Assembly (NCBI GenBank): GCA_012184525.1
Contig: WOFQ01000008.1
Span: 434,001 to 498,000 of the forward strand
DNA: 64,000 nucleotides
Source of the DNA: Xenoacremonium recifei
Taxonomy: Eukaryota; Ascomycota; Sordariomycetes; Hypocreales; Nectriaceae
Direction of reading: 5' to 3'
This document shows, piece by piece, positions 22,704 to 34,585 of this stretch (positions within the stretch are counted from its first letter, which is position 1; every line of letters starts with the position of its first letter). The translations under genes and the position numbers were made by a program. The notes beneath the pieces were generated by a model. That model made no database searches. It saw only the letters and a program-made list of their open reading frames with translations, and was not told the DNA's origin.

Positions 22704-24063
22704 ATGGCCCAGTCAATCATTGGTTCCGTTCCCATGCCAGCTGTGCAGCTCGCCCACCCTATCCCGGTTGCAGAGGCCCCGGACCTTCCTGCCGGCTTCC
22801 CTCAAGTCCTTGACTCACCCATGACTTGGGTCGGAGCTCAGTTCTTGGACCAGTCCGAGTACGTCTACAACCTCAGCGAGTCTGATCTGCAGGAAGCCGA
22901 AAGCGCTCTGCTATACTTCAAGTGTGAGTCGGGGGAGCTTCCATGGGACCGTCTAAGGCGTGTGCTAACTCGAAACAGCCCTAGGCTTGGACGGTGATCT
23001 TGTCACTCGAGATAAGTTTCCCCTCCCTACTCTCGGCCCGCGACTGGACAAAATTCGCCGAGACGTCCATGATGGCAAGGGTTTTGGTGTCATCCGTGGT
23101 CTGGATCCACAGAAGTACGGTGTCGAGGATCTGACAATCCTCCATCTTGGTGTACAGTCGTACATTGCCAGCCAGCATGGACGACAGGACAAGAAGGGCA
23201 ACGTCTTGGGTAAGCTTCTTCAATAATCCGCCTGCACTCTTTGCTGTGGTTCTCAAACTGACATGACGCAGTGCACATCGTGGCGGACGATTCGACCAAG
23301 GAGAAAGCTGGACACCACCGTCACTCCAAGGCGGCCATCGTAGGTCCAATGATACCCCAGTCTCATGTTCATATTACTGACTTGCATTCCGGAACTTCCA
23401 CAATGAGGAAGCCGGCGACATCATTAGCTGGTTGACCCGAAACACCGCTGCTTCTGGAGGCAAATGCATCATCGCTTCGGCCTACGCCGTATACAATGTG
23501 CTGGCCGCAACTCGTCCTGACTTGATTCGAACGCTAGCTCGGTCTGACTGGCCTTTTGCGATGTAAGTGTTCTTGGCTGTTGAGGAGTCCGCAGTTAGCT
23601 CACTTTCAACCTTGACAGTCCCGTTTTCCAATGTCGACCTATCATCTTCTACCACGCAGGAAGAATGATCTTCAATTTCGGCCGAGTGCCGCTTCTCGGA
23701 AACGCTGTCCACCCACGTTCCAAAGACCTACCATCTTTGACGACAGCCCAGCGTGAGGCTTTGGATGCCATCGAAGACATCGCCAAGGCGGCTCAACTGG
23801 AAATCAGCACCCAGGCTGGCGACATTCACTTGATCAACAACTTTGCCATTCTTCACCGAAGGGAGGCATTCGTTGATGGTGAGACGCCAAAAGAGCGACG
23901 ACACCTTGTTCGTATGCGCCTCCGAGACGACGAGCTTGGATGGGAGCTTCCTCAAGACCTGAAACAAGAATGGTCTACCGCCTTCGGAGAGAAGGGTTCT
24001 AAGGTTTGGCACCTGGAACCCATGCCGGACGGTTTCTTTCCGCTGCGGTCCCATGCGAACTGA
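22704..24063 (+). CDS. TauD/clavaminate synthase-like dioxygenase, one splice acceptor damaged
   Basis: Five exons (22704-22923, 22979-23209, 23272-23339, 23393-23562, 23619-24063) give 377 residues of the Fe(II)/2-oxoglutarate TauD/TfdA-like fold. The iron site reads FHNEE, i.e. His176-x-Glu178 (H-x-E as in clavaminate synthase, rather than H-x-D), followed by the typical GDIISWLTR...GGKCIIASAYAVYN block. The distal His is in ILHRREAF (His309), and the C-terminal RHLVRMRLRD supplies the 2-oxoglutarate Arg. The substrate is unknown; fungal relatives are often annotated as taurine dioxygenases. The third intron has no AG where the frame requires it: it would have to end GG at 23391-23392. The next in-frame AG (23406-23407) would delete the FHNE iron motif. 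The gene may therefore be weakened or inactive, or the base may be a sequencing error. Confidence 0.82.
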
Positions 24064-25865
24064 AGCATCAACTTTTGCAAATCGTACCCACATGAGCTAC
24101 TGGCGAGGGGCTGGTTGCACAGAATGGTAGAGGCACACGCTGCCCAAGGGGAAGGGGGAAAGGGCGTTCACGCTGAGAGGGTGCTCATCAAAAGTTTTTT
24201 CTTTCTTTTCCCTTCTCTGGCTTTTTTTCTTTTTTTCTTTTTTTACTTTTTCCTGGGGGACGAAAACGGCGACCTGCATGGGCAGTGTCAAGGTCACTGA
24301 TCCGGTGTCATGGTCTCGAAAAGCAATGTGCGTGCTTTGGCTGCGTGGTTTGGTTTTCGGCGATCTCGTTTCTTGCAAGGATGGAAAACAACTATGACTG
24401 GTTGGGTGGGGGTGAACTAATGGTCATGGGTGGACATGATAACTTTGCTAGTCCTTTCGAGTTAATGCTTAGGAAGTATCCCTCTCAAGCCTTGCTGTGA
24501 TGGTGAAGTCGGATTTCGATGGGGGGGATGAGCAGACCTTCTTGTGAAGAGCTTGGCTCTCCTTGAACCCGTAGCTCACTCAAACGTCGCTACCTTAGTA
24601 GTGCTTGCAGGCCAGGTCAAGTTGCAAAACGGCATCAAACGAGGCAGTGTCACCCGGTACTGGGATAGGGGACAGGTGAGACATCATACAAATGGCTCCT
24701 CCGCAAGTTCATTGCCGATCATTTCAAACTGACAGTAGCTGGACGAAGTACTCCGAGCTCTGGCAACAGATGGGTCTTACAAAAGCGCAGGCCCTAGATG
24801 TGAGATACAAGGACAGGGGCCAAGGTGGAAAACGTTCAATCCCATACGATGAGGTACGAGGAACGAGAAGACAAGTACCGAGAGTGAAGAAGGGGGAGGC
24901 AACAAGACTCAGGGAGTGGTGAACTTTGCTTTTGGAGGGACCCAGCCCAGCCAGGCATACCGTCGGTCCGGGATGCGGGCTGCCGCTTGCTGACCAGGTT
25001 CTGGTTGGGAACTGAGACTGTCTTCAGTGGATGTGCATGAATGGCAGGCCGCATGTTGGTTGCTTTTTGCTTGGCTGCGCTAGTATCCGTATTTCGCGTT
25101 GAGCGAGAGCTGTCCCTTTCTGGCTTGCCGTGCCGTGCGTCGCATGTGTACGCCGTCAAGACAAACGGGCGATCTAGTGGCGAGGCGGTGAGGATTGCAG
25201 CTGAAGCGGAGAATTGGAAGCTTGCAGGACGCTATCGGCGGATAGTGAATGTGTTCCAGAGAGCGGCGAGGCGACAGAGGTTGGCAGGAGGAGCTGCATG
25301 GGCGTCGCTTTTAGGTAGGGATCGATCCTGCTGCTTGAAGAAGCAAAGTGTGTGATGAGAGGTGTGATGAGATGAAGTGGAAACAGAGACAGGTTGGTTT
25401 ACATGGGGGCAGCCAGCTAAGGCACAGTGCGCGTGAGCGAGCCCACCAGCGTTGGGCGGGCTCAAGATGGAGCTTGGTCCGATCCCGCCGGGTTGCCGGG
25501 CTCCCCGCCCCATGCTGTCCCCTGTCGCCCTGTCGTAACGGGGCCCGAACTGAACGTACAGTGCTCGAGATCTCGAGACGCACGGATAACGCTACTGGCG
25601 CCTCCACCTCGGAGAACCACCAATCGCCGCGCGTTTGACACCCTCCATCTCCATGACTGCACTCCCTGCTGCTGTCCAACACGATATCCCTTCCCTCACT
25701 CAGCTAAGGTTTGACGGGCCGCCATTATTACAGCTCCTGAGGCAGAGCCTGGTCGCTGACCTCGACGAGACGAGACGAGACGAGACGTGGGCCGCCTTTC
25801 CTCCTTCGTCACCGCTTTCCTGCTGTCCGCTGGTCGGCGAGGGAACGCGCAGCCCCGATCTTGTC
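24064..25865. other. Intergenic 1.8 kb, no gene recognised
   Basis: A T-rich tract with scattered C runs from about 24195 to 24252 lies in the dioxygenase 3' region. The rest holds only overlapping short frames. A frame in phase with the phosphatase extends upstream from 25866 to an ATG at 25635, but that extension is poorly protein-like. Confidence 0.4.
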
Positions 25866-27887
25866 ATGACGACTTCCACGCCCACGCCCTCCAGTAAGCG
25901 AAGCCGCGGCGACGGCTCAGGCTACCACCTCGTGCACCAGGATGAGGGCATGGAGTCGATGCCGGCGCTCATGCCGCGGCAGGCAAACCGGCCATACCGG
26001 ACGCTGACCCTGATTCTGTCTGGCTTCGTCATCCTCCTCTCCGCCTCAAACCTCTATCTCACCCTCCCCTACGCCTTCTCCGGGTCCGACTCCGGATGTT
26101 CCCCACCCCGCCGAGTGCCTCAGTACTTCCAGACCTCACCCCAACTCTGGGCCGGGCCGACGGCGACGGGGAAACCGGCCTTCATGGCCCAGACGAGGGT
26201 TATTGATCCTACGGCTACCTTTGTCCCTAATGAACCGCTGCAGACGTCTGTTCCCATCGAGGGCATGAAGCAGGATGACTTGAGCATCTTCAAGATGATG
26301 GGCTTCCTCTCACCATACTCGCCTTCACCTGGCTTCGGTGTTGATGAGTATCCCATACCTGATGGTGCCGAGATCGTTCAGGTCCAGATGCTTTCTCGCC
26401 ATGGGTCGCGATACCCTACCTCAGATTCGGAAGTTGCTGCATTTGGTCAGAAGATTGCCAACGCCTCTGGCAAGTTCACCATGACAGACTCATTGGCCTT
26501 CCTACAAGATTGGAAATACCAGCTAGGATATGAGATCCTGGTTCCCAAAGGACGTGAAGAGCTGTTTCGATCTGGTGAGAGCATTACGATGCGCGTAAAA
26601 TTATATGTTCTGGACTAATGTTGCTCGTAGGAATCCTGCATAGTTATATGTATGGAAGTTTGTACAATCCCAAGAGCAAGATTATTGTCCGGACTACTGT
26701 AAGTCAGCTCCTCTTCAAGCTGCCACAATTCTAACAGTTTAAAGACCCAAGACCGGATGTTAAAGTCGGCTGAAAACTGGATGGCCGGTTTCTTTGGCCT
26801 AGAATGGTATGCCACCCATCCTTCTTAGTATATGAGTTTTCTCATCATGCTGCAGGACCAATAATGCGACGATTGAAGTCATCATTGAACAGAAGGGGTT
26901 CAACAATTCTCTCGCCGGGTCTCTGAATTGCCCTAATGCAAACACCAAACCGACCTGGAAAGAGCCTCGAAATACTTGGATCGAAACATATCTGACTGAC
27001 GGCATGTGTTTACATTGTTCTCATTTGTCAAAGATATACTAACTGATGGCAGCGCTCGCTCGGTTTCAGAATATGACCGACGGCTTTGAGTGGACAATCC
27101 AGGATGTCTATGCTGCCCAGACCATGTGTCCCTACGAGACAGTCGCGTATGGTTACAGCAAGTTCTGCGATCTCTTTACTTATAGAGAATGGCGAGACTT
27201 TGGTTACTCAGTGGATCTGTTCTTTTCCGCTGGAAGTGGCTTCCACAGCCCGACAGGTGTACGCACTCCCATCCATTTCTTCAGACGGTTGTCCATACTG
27301 ACGTCTTTCGCCATGTCCAGCGGGCGGTCGGGATTGGCTACCAACAAGAGGTGATTGCCCGCCTCAAGAACCACACCCTTGGCTATTCGGGCTCGCAGAT
27401 CAACGTCACCCTTGACAAGAGCACTGAGACTTTTCCGTTAAACCAGAGCCTCTACTTCGACTTTTCACACGACACCAACATCATCTCGGTATTGGCGGCG
27501 TTCGGCCTTCGACAGTTTGCTGGGGAGCTGCCAGCAACAGAGTATCCGGGCGATCACGAGTTCACTGTAGCTCATGTGACACCTTTCGGGGCACGGCTTG
27601 ATATCGAAATCATCAAGACACCAAAGCCTCTCTCGCCAAACCGAGATGGCTACTTGGAAGGTGGTGAGACCAAGTATATCCACTTCATAATGAACCAGCG
27701 AACTCTCCCTCTCGGAAAGAGTTTCCCTGAATGTGATGCCAGCCGCAAGGACGGATGGTGTGAGCTGAAGACGTTCTTGAAAGTGCAAGAGGAGATGCCG
27801 GCGATGGCAAACTACGATTTTGCTTGTTTTGGCGACTACCCTCAAAGGCCCTACGGTGATATTCAAGATGGGCACCCTCTGGCGTAA
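25866..27887 (+). CDS. Histidine acid phosphatase (phytase-like) with N-terminal membrane anchor
   Basis: Six exons: 25866-26574, 26631-26698, 26745-26806, 26856-27001 (or -27007), 27053-27258 and 27321-27887, giving 585 or 587 residues. The catalytic RHG motif is LSRHGSRYPT (His about 179), and the C-terminal proton donor is FDFSHDTNI. Together these define branch-2 histidine phosphatases, which hydrolyse phosphomonoesters including phytate. Secreted fungal phytases begin with a cleavable signal peptide, but here about 45 polar residues precede one hydrophobic stretch (LTLILSGFVILLSASNLYL, about 47-67). This suggests a type II membrane protein with the catalytic domain in the lumen or outside. 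N-glycosylation sequons (NAS, NNS, NHT, NVT, NQS) and Cys pairs support luminal exposure. The fourth intron starts either with GC at 27002 or GT at 27008. The start at 25866 is preferred over the in-frame ATG at 25635 because it gives compact anchor topology. Confidence 0.9.
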
Positions 27888-28491
27888 GGTCCTGGTAGAA
27901 ATAAGATATCCAGATGGCAGGTATAAAGAGACTGAAACAGACGGTCAAATATTAAATACAAGTATTCTATCGAACTCAGCATGGGCGATTCGCCGTGTTC
28001 CTGCAGATTACCCGGCGACCAGGGTTAACGACGCGGAGGTATAATTTTTGCTTGTACGGAGCAAGGCGGCTCTATCGTCTTGTATCTTATGCCCTGCAAC
28101 CCATGTAACAAATTCAGTCGTCCGTCCGGGAACAGCTTAGCAACTCTATAAGCTACGTTTAAGACAGCAAACAGCAGGGGCAGATCATTGTGAGTCAACC
28201 AGGAAGCACGATTAAAGAAATTTGTGAATATATCTTGATGCCACGATCATGTAAAATACCAGACTGAAGAAGTTTGAATGTGTTCGCAATAACGAGCATG
28301 TCTGCTTTTGCTTTTCCCAAAAGCCGTACACCATGCGGGTATTGTACATGTGAAATCAACCGAAACTCCTGTGCCCGCTACCCAAATTACCAGAGATACC
28401 TATATATCAGAGACAAAGAAGAAGACAAATGTATCGACCATTTGCATCCCGTGCAATCCGTCACCTCTTTTTAACCTTGTGCGCTTCCAGC
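27888..28491. other. Intergenic between convergent genes
   Basis: Three-prime regions of the phosphatase (+) and the ammonium transporter (-), AT-rich in parts. No gene was seen. Confidence 0.5.
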
Positions 28492-30185
28492 TCAATCGTG
28501 TTTCTCGTTGATGGCACTTTTGTTGCTCTTGTTCTCCGAGTCGTCACCGACAGAAGGGACCTTGGCAATGGCGTCGTCCGACAGACTGGGCGGGTGCATC
28601 ATGGACTGATGCTCTTGGATGCCGTGGGTGGGCTCAAGAATATCACCGTCAGGGGCAGGCTCGTCGCGGGCAGGGCTCCAGGCAAGGAAGTCTCGGCGGA
28701 CTTCGACGTAGTCGTAGGAGAACTCGCCATGCTGGTCGTCGTCCATGCCGAGAAGCTCAGCCTCCTCAGACGCGCGCAGGTGGAGGCCGGGGATGAGGTC
28801 GATGATCTTGGCGATGATGGCCGACATGACGAAGGCGTAGGCAGAGCCGGCAACCAGAGCAGCAATCTGCCAACCAAGGAGGACGTAGTGGTGGTCGACG
28901 AAGCCACCGACCATGCCCGTGTTGACGCCGTCGAGGCCGATGATAGCGCCGGAGGCGAAGAAGCCGTTGAAGATGAGGCCGACCATGCCGCCGATACCGT
29001 GCTCAGCGAAAACATCGAGGGAGTCGTCGATCTTGATCAGGAACTTAACTGCAGAAATTGTTAGAATGCTATCACACCATCATTCCTGCTCGCAAAGACT
29101 TACTCTTGGTGCCAAAGTTGCAAGCAACACCAGCAACAACACCCAGTGCGATGCTAGCCCACGGAGTGATGAAACCGGACGCAGGAGTGGCAGCAACGAG
29201 ACCAGAGATGGTACCGGAGCACCAGCCGACCATAGACCACTTCTTAGCCAGACGGAAATCAAGGAGACACCAGGTCATGGCAGCAAACATGGCAGTGAGG
29301 CACGAGTTCCAGCAAGCCATGACGGCACGGAGGTTGGCACCGAAGGCAGAGCCACCGTTGAAGCCGAGCCAGCCAAACCACAGCAGGATGGTGCCGAGGG
29401 TAATCAGGGAGATGTTGTGCGGGCGGAAGTTCATCATCATCTTCTCGTTTCGGCGACCGAGCACCCAGGAGTAGGCGAGGGCCGACATGCCAGAGCCGAT
29501 CTCGACAGGGACACCTCCAGCATAGTCCAACACACCGTTCTTGTAGGCCCAACCGTTGGAGTTCCAGACCCAGTAGGCAAGGGGGCAGTAGACGAGAGTT
29601 GCCCAGAAGAAAACGAAGACCATGCTGGGGATCACGCGGCCTCGCTCAGCGACCGCGCCCACAGCGAGAGAGCCTGTCACAGCGCAGAACATCATCTGGT
29701 AGAAAGAGTAGAGAAGAGCCGGGACGAGGGGCGAGCCAGCCGAGGGAGTCGCCAGGACGTGCATGAGGCCGAAGTGGCGCAGATCACCGATGTAGGCGTT
29801 GCCGGAGGTCTGGCTGAAGGCGAGCGAATAGCCCCAGAAATACCATTGAAAGACGATGACGGAGAAGGACATCATGACGACCCAGAGCATGGAGAGTGCC
29901 GACTTTCTCCGCGCGAGGCCGGAGTAGAGGAAGGCAATGCCGGGGACCATGATCAGGACCAGGCACGAGGAGATGATGATGAAGGCCTGGTCACCGGCCT
30001 GGTACCACTGGTTCAGGTTTTCGGTTCCTATTGCGAGAAGAGGCTGTCAGTGAGGTTCTCGCCATGGCACGAGTCATTGTCGAGAAGTGTGCTGTCGGAG
30101 GTGTTGTGAGCGACGTACGGGAATCACCACCCAGAGAGCCGGTGCCATTGTAGACCGTCGGGGCCCCAGTATGAGAATACGACAT
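28492..30185 (-). CDS. Ammonium transporter, Mep1/Mep3-type
   Basis: Three exons (30185-30119, 30027-29104, 29048-28492) join to 515 residues of the Amt/Mep/Rh family, which moves ammonium across the plasma membrane. The eleven-helix core is evident: FLYSGLARRKSALSMLW after the first helices, then DYAGGVPVEIGSG, the FGWLGFNGGSAFGAN loop, and DVFAEHGIGGMVG. Of the twin His in the pore, the first is replaced by Glu198 (PVEIG) while the second is kept (His347). This Glu is the known mark of yeast Mep1/Mep3 as opposed to the sensor Mep2. The C-terminus after about residue 410 is cytosolic, acidic and Ser-rich. In fungi such genes are usually under nitrogen-catabolite control through GATA factors. 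The gene is transcribed toward the phosphatase and away from Crt10. Confidence 0.96.
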
Positions 30186-33100
30186 GATGGCGGTTTATGT
30201 CGCTTATTGGGAGATCAAAAATTGGTATTTGGGGGGGTTGTCGTCGAAGTCGAGGAGGAGGATGGGCGACCTTGGAGGCTAGGCTGGTCGAGTAAGAGCC
30301 TCCAGTCGTGGGGAGAAGAATTCGAGGAGAGAAAAGAAAGGCAAGGCCGCTGCCGCCGAGGATAAAAAGAAAAATTTCAAGGTCGACGACGGGAATGCAG
30401 ATTCGAGTCAGGGTCGAGAACACCAGACAAACTTAGAACATGGAGAAACGGGAGCGGGAACGGGAGGCGAAAGGTGAGGCCCTGCGACTCTATATGTATA
30501 TTCCAAGAGGCACCACGCCAAAGCCACCGAGTGGGCTGGCCGCAGATCCTGGAGATAGATAGACGGCCAGATGATTTCCAAGAGCTGGAGGTAATGAATG
30601 GAGTTTGGCCGGACAGATTGATACAGGTAATTAGTCGCCAAGGGCACACGGGGACGGTATAAGCGCAGCGCAGGCCCCAGGCGGACGGATGTACTCGCGC
30701 ACACAGTTTGTACGCGAGCGGTACAAGCCCAGCATCCCGTCATGTTCGAGATAGGCGTCCGTCCCGGGATCCGCCTCTTACACACGTTGGAGACACATCG
30801 AAGTTGGGCCTTGACTCTCTCACGCCCCCCCTGCGCCTAACAAACGCTCCAGCGGCGTGGATCCGAAAGTCGAACCGTGAGATCCCATCCCCGGGGGATA
30901 GCCCCGGCTTGGTCTTGGGTGGAAAGCTGTGCCTGACTGGACGATAAGGCGCTGAGGAGTCAAACCTCTTACAATCCCGCTCCCCCCGTTAGGCCTGGCC
31001 TGTCCCATTTGTTGTCCAGTGCCGGAAACGGAGAGTGGACGCTGCCCCGGAGCCGCCGTGGATGGATGGCTTTTAGCTTGACGTGGGGTGCGAAGGACAG
31101 ACAGGACATGGCAAATTTTTTCTCTTGTTCATTTTCGTTTTCATGAGAAACCAACCCAGCCAGCCGAGATTGGTTGGTAAGGCTTTTGGCTCGTTAGATG
31201 AGATCAGGCCGCAACGCTTCCACCCATGGGTTGATCTCCCCTCGGTCTCGCCTACAGGGCCAGCACAGAAGTAAAGTACAGTGCATGCAGTACGTACTCT
31301 CGGCGCTCATATCTGATCTGATCAACAATCAGCCAGCCACCAAGACTCTCAACATGCATTGTTGCGCTGGAACGTCTTGGCATAGATAAGAAAGACGGGC
31401 TGCTCGCCTGACTGACGCACAGCAGCCAAGACTTGATCATCCTCGCTACGACGTGAGACAATCATGGCATGCATTTCTTGCTTAGCAGCACGCATCCATC
31501 ATTACACATTGTCGGCTGTAAATCCAGCGAAGCCTGGACTGAATCAACCGCCCTGCTCAGCACGCTCCCGCCCTCGAACCCAGGCCTCCGGATCTCCCCG
31601 AAAAGTGAGCTCGCTGTTTGGTGCTTCTGCTAAGCCTCTTTCCGTCTTGTGTGTCTTTTCTTGGTCCTGCATTGGGAGGTGCCGCTGTGAGAGCTTACAT
31701 CATCCGCCTGTGACGACATCTCGCACAGCACACATGCGCTGTGGCACAACATCGATCACAACGGCAATGTTTGCAAACCAGACATCTTATCTCTGCGAAT
31801 TGATTGCCATCCATCTTCCCCAGATTGCAGTCGGGCCCTCCAGAATCTCCCTCCCTCTCCTTGCCCTCCCCGGACCCAAAAACGTTTGGATTCTCTTCGT
31901 CTCCGGACCCCATCTTCTCGCCCACCGAATACGGAGCTGCACGTGTTTTGCCCATCGCGAAAACTCTACCTAAAGCATTCCGTCACGGCATCACGTCACG
32001 CCCTGGTCGCGGGAACGATAAGAGAAGGGGTGTCAGCAGTCGCTGATTCGCCAATGCGCGCCAGATCAGCAGCAAGCAGAGGCTGAAGTCGCCGCCGCAT
32101 CATAGGAGGTCTCACCACTAACCAGATCGACTGTCCCTTATCGACAGGGCCTCGATCGCCTGGGGCAGCAGCAGCAGCACGTCCCCAGCGGCTGGTTGCA
32201 GGGGCTGAGAGTGCCGAGTGGCTCCAGCCAATTCGGTGACTCAAAGCGTGGTTTAATCATTATGCCGGGCAATTGCTAAAACTACGGGCCGCTGCACGCT
32301 GAGTGGCCAGCCCGCTTGGCCACCCTGCGCCCCGATAGAATTGGCGACCAATCACGAGGCGTCTGGAAGTTTGGATGACAGAAGGGCACATGTCGAGCAT
32401 TTGGTCTTCGTCTGAGCCTCAACCCTGCATCTCCCGTTCTGATGTTGGTGATGATCCCTATCCGTCCTCACTGATCAGATTCATGCCAAGATGCTTCACC
32501 GCGATGGGGGTTTCCCGCGCCGCATGCTCGAGCAAGGGTTCATCTGTCATGAGTTCTTTGCCGTCTGTCATGAGGGCAGGCCGACCCAGAACGGAGTAGC
32601 CTGGGGAAAGCTCGCTGTCTCCAGTTCTCGGGAAACGATCAACTAACAGATCCTGCCGGCAGGGGGAGGCCCTGCTAACCGCTCCATCCAATTCCGTGGC
32701 CTCACCATTCTCTCCAGGTCAGGCTCTGGTCTCGGTCAACGACCGTTGGCCTCACCTGGTCGATGTTCGTCACCTGGTTCCAAAGTCGGATGCTGCGAAG
32801 TTCAATCGTACGGGAACCAGATCATACACAATTGCTCGACCCCTTTGTCATTTTCGCAGTTACCAGACTCTCCGTTGCGAGGTGCTAGCAGTAGTCGCTC
32901 GTCACAAATTTCGAGATCACCCTAAAGCCTCACTCATCGAATTTGACTCTTCTCCATGAGCCGCTTCAACCTCCCGCAACAGTTAACAGTCAAAGTTTGG
33001 TCGTCTTATCGCCTCGCCACCGTCGCCCAATCACCGCCCTCTGCCTACAAATCGCTTCTGGTCATGGCTGTGATCCCATAGGTTATGTCTTAGGCCTGGT

Positions 33101-34585
33101 AGCGCCTCTTTACTTGCCTCACTCCCCCCATCCAGCACCCTTCTAGAAGCCCTTTTCCACCCCGGAGCCCGGTCCCGCCCACCCGGAGCCCCGAATACAG
33201 AGTAAAGGACTCTCCATGTCCGTCTTCGGATGCCCGACTAATTGCTTCTTGTCACCAATGCCGCGTCTCCGAACTCGTCGTTCCTTTCAGCTCAGTTGTT
33301 GAGTGCCATTCTGTCAGATTGAGTTGCTGTCGCCAATCCGCATAATAACCCCGCGCTCCCCAAAGTCGTGGGATGCTTCGATTTGAAGTGGACCGCAATA
33401 TCATGGAGCAGCTTGGACGATATGAATAATATTATTCTGACTATCTTAACAATCAATTTCGATACAACACAAGATATGCCCGTGTAAGATTATAAGTCGA
33501 GAAACGACAGCTTTCAGATGGTTACTATAGGGTAAGCGATAGTTTCCGCGGAGGGCGCACCTACAGTATATTGAGATCCATCATGCGGGCGTTTATCAAG
33601 TACCCTACGTTCAGTATCTTCGGCTTTCATTTCCTTCTTTCCATAATACGATCATTAGTCAAACTGAAACTGCTCGAAATTTTATGATCACACCTCGAAT
33701 GCACTCAATTCGCAAGGGCCGCTGAAGCTCGTGGCCCAGTTACATAATTTCGGCTACATGAGTTGATTGGTCACGATGCCTAACGGCTCGAGACAGAGCA
33801 TCGCAGAGTCGCCAGTCGACGGTTAGGCTCTTTGCAAGGACCCGGCCCAATCCGAAAGATGGCAGTTGATAGATAGGTGAACGATGACGCGGCTGCCCTG
33901 GCAATGATGGATGGATGGCAAAGTGTAAAGGAGGAGCTACCTTCCCTCACCTCACCTTACCTTGCCTTCCCTACAAAGCTTCCTCCACCTGTCCGGCTAT
34001 AGGTTTGTAGCCGCTACGCTGTAAAGACCACTCTGCTAAAGATTAGTATTTATTCCGCTATAAATCAGTGGCTACTGTGCTATAGCTTAGCGATTACCCA
34101 TTATAATTCAGTGGCTAGCATACTGAAGCTCAGTAGCTAGTGTACTGAAGCCAAGTAGCCTCTATACTGCAAGCCTGCTGCCGATATATTATAAATCTTA
34201 ATATGTGATAAAGAAAATGCTGAAATACTGGGCTGTAGACTTAGCTGTGTGGTGTTGATGCTGATGAAAGATACGTGACTTGAAGGACCGGTGTGTTACA
34301 GTGAGTCTGTTAGGTGCCCCTTCCTAAAGCGGTATAAGAGGATAGCGCGACCAGGACAGTCAGAATATCGCCCGACCCCTCATTGATAATCTATTCCCCG
34401 GCCCGCCATCCACTTCCCGATCCGAGCGTCTCTGACCATCATCAGCATCATCTTCAGTATCGCACTTCATTCTTTCGAAGAGTTGATCCCCGATTCTGCT
34501 TCAGATAAGAATCTCGTTATTTCTTTCGGTTCCTGCTGTCGGAGCCCCGCAGCCAACTTCTCTGATGAGGCGACCTTGATTCGTC
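30186..34585. other. 4.4-kb divergent intergenic region
   Basis: This separates the start codons of the ammonium transporter (-) and Crt10 (+). Most is ordinary GC-balanced sequence with chance frames; the longest (169 codons at 31464-31973) has no domain. From about 33400 to 34330 the DNA becomes AT-rich and repetitive and contains the degenerate 22-bp repeat annotated separately. The last 200 bases before Crt10 are CT/AT-mixed leader-like sequence. Confidence 0.45.
34066..34175. repeat. Degenerate 22-bp minisatellite
   Basis: Two adjacent 22-bp units, CAGTGGCTAGCATACTGAAG(CT) at 34109-34130 and CAGTAGCTAGTGTACTGAAG(CC) at 34131-34152, differ at only a few positions. A third unit follows at 34153-34175 (AAGTAGCCTCTATACTGCAA...). 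More diverged copies precede them at 34066-34088 and about 34089-34108. Related CTATA/CTGTA-rich sequence extends left to about 33990. No open frame crosses the array. It may be the decayed end of a transposon. Confidence 0.7.

Noticed and set aside
25635..25865. N-terminal extension of the phosphatase to an upstream in-frame ATG
   Set aside because: The extra 77 residues are not protein-like (DETRRDET-type simple repeat) and would bury the membrane anchor farther from the N-terminus. The ATG at 25866 is preferred.
28913..30109. 398-codon + strand frame, highly charged (His/Glu/Asp-rich)
   Set aside because: Antisense to the ammonium transporter exons and crossing its introns. The composition is what reverse reading of a GC3-rich membrane protein gives.
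31464..31973. 169-codon + strand frame between the ammonium transporter and Crt10
   Set aside because: Cys/Ser/Pro-rich random-looking composition with no domain and no gene-like flanks.
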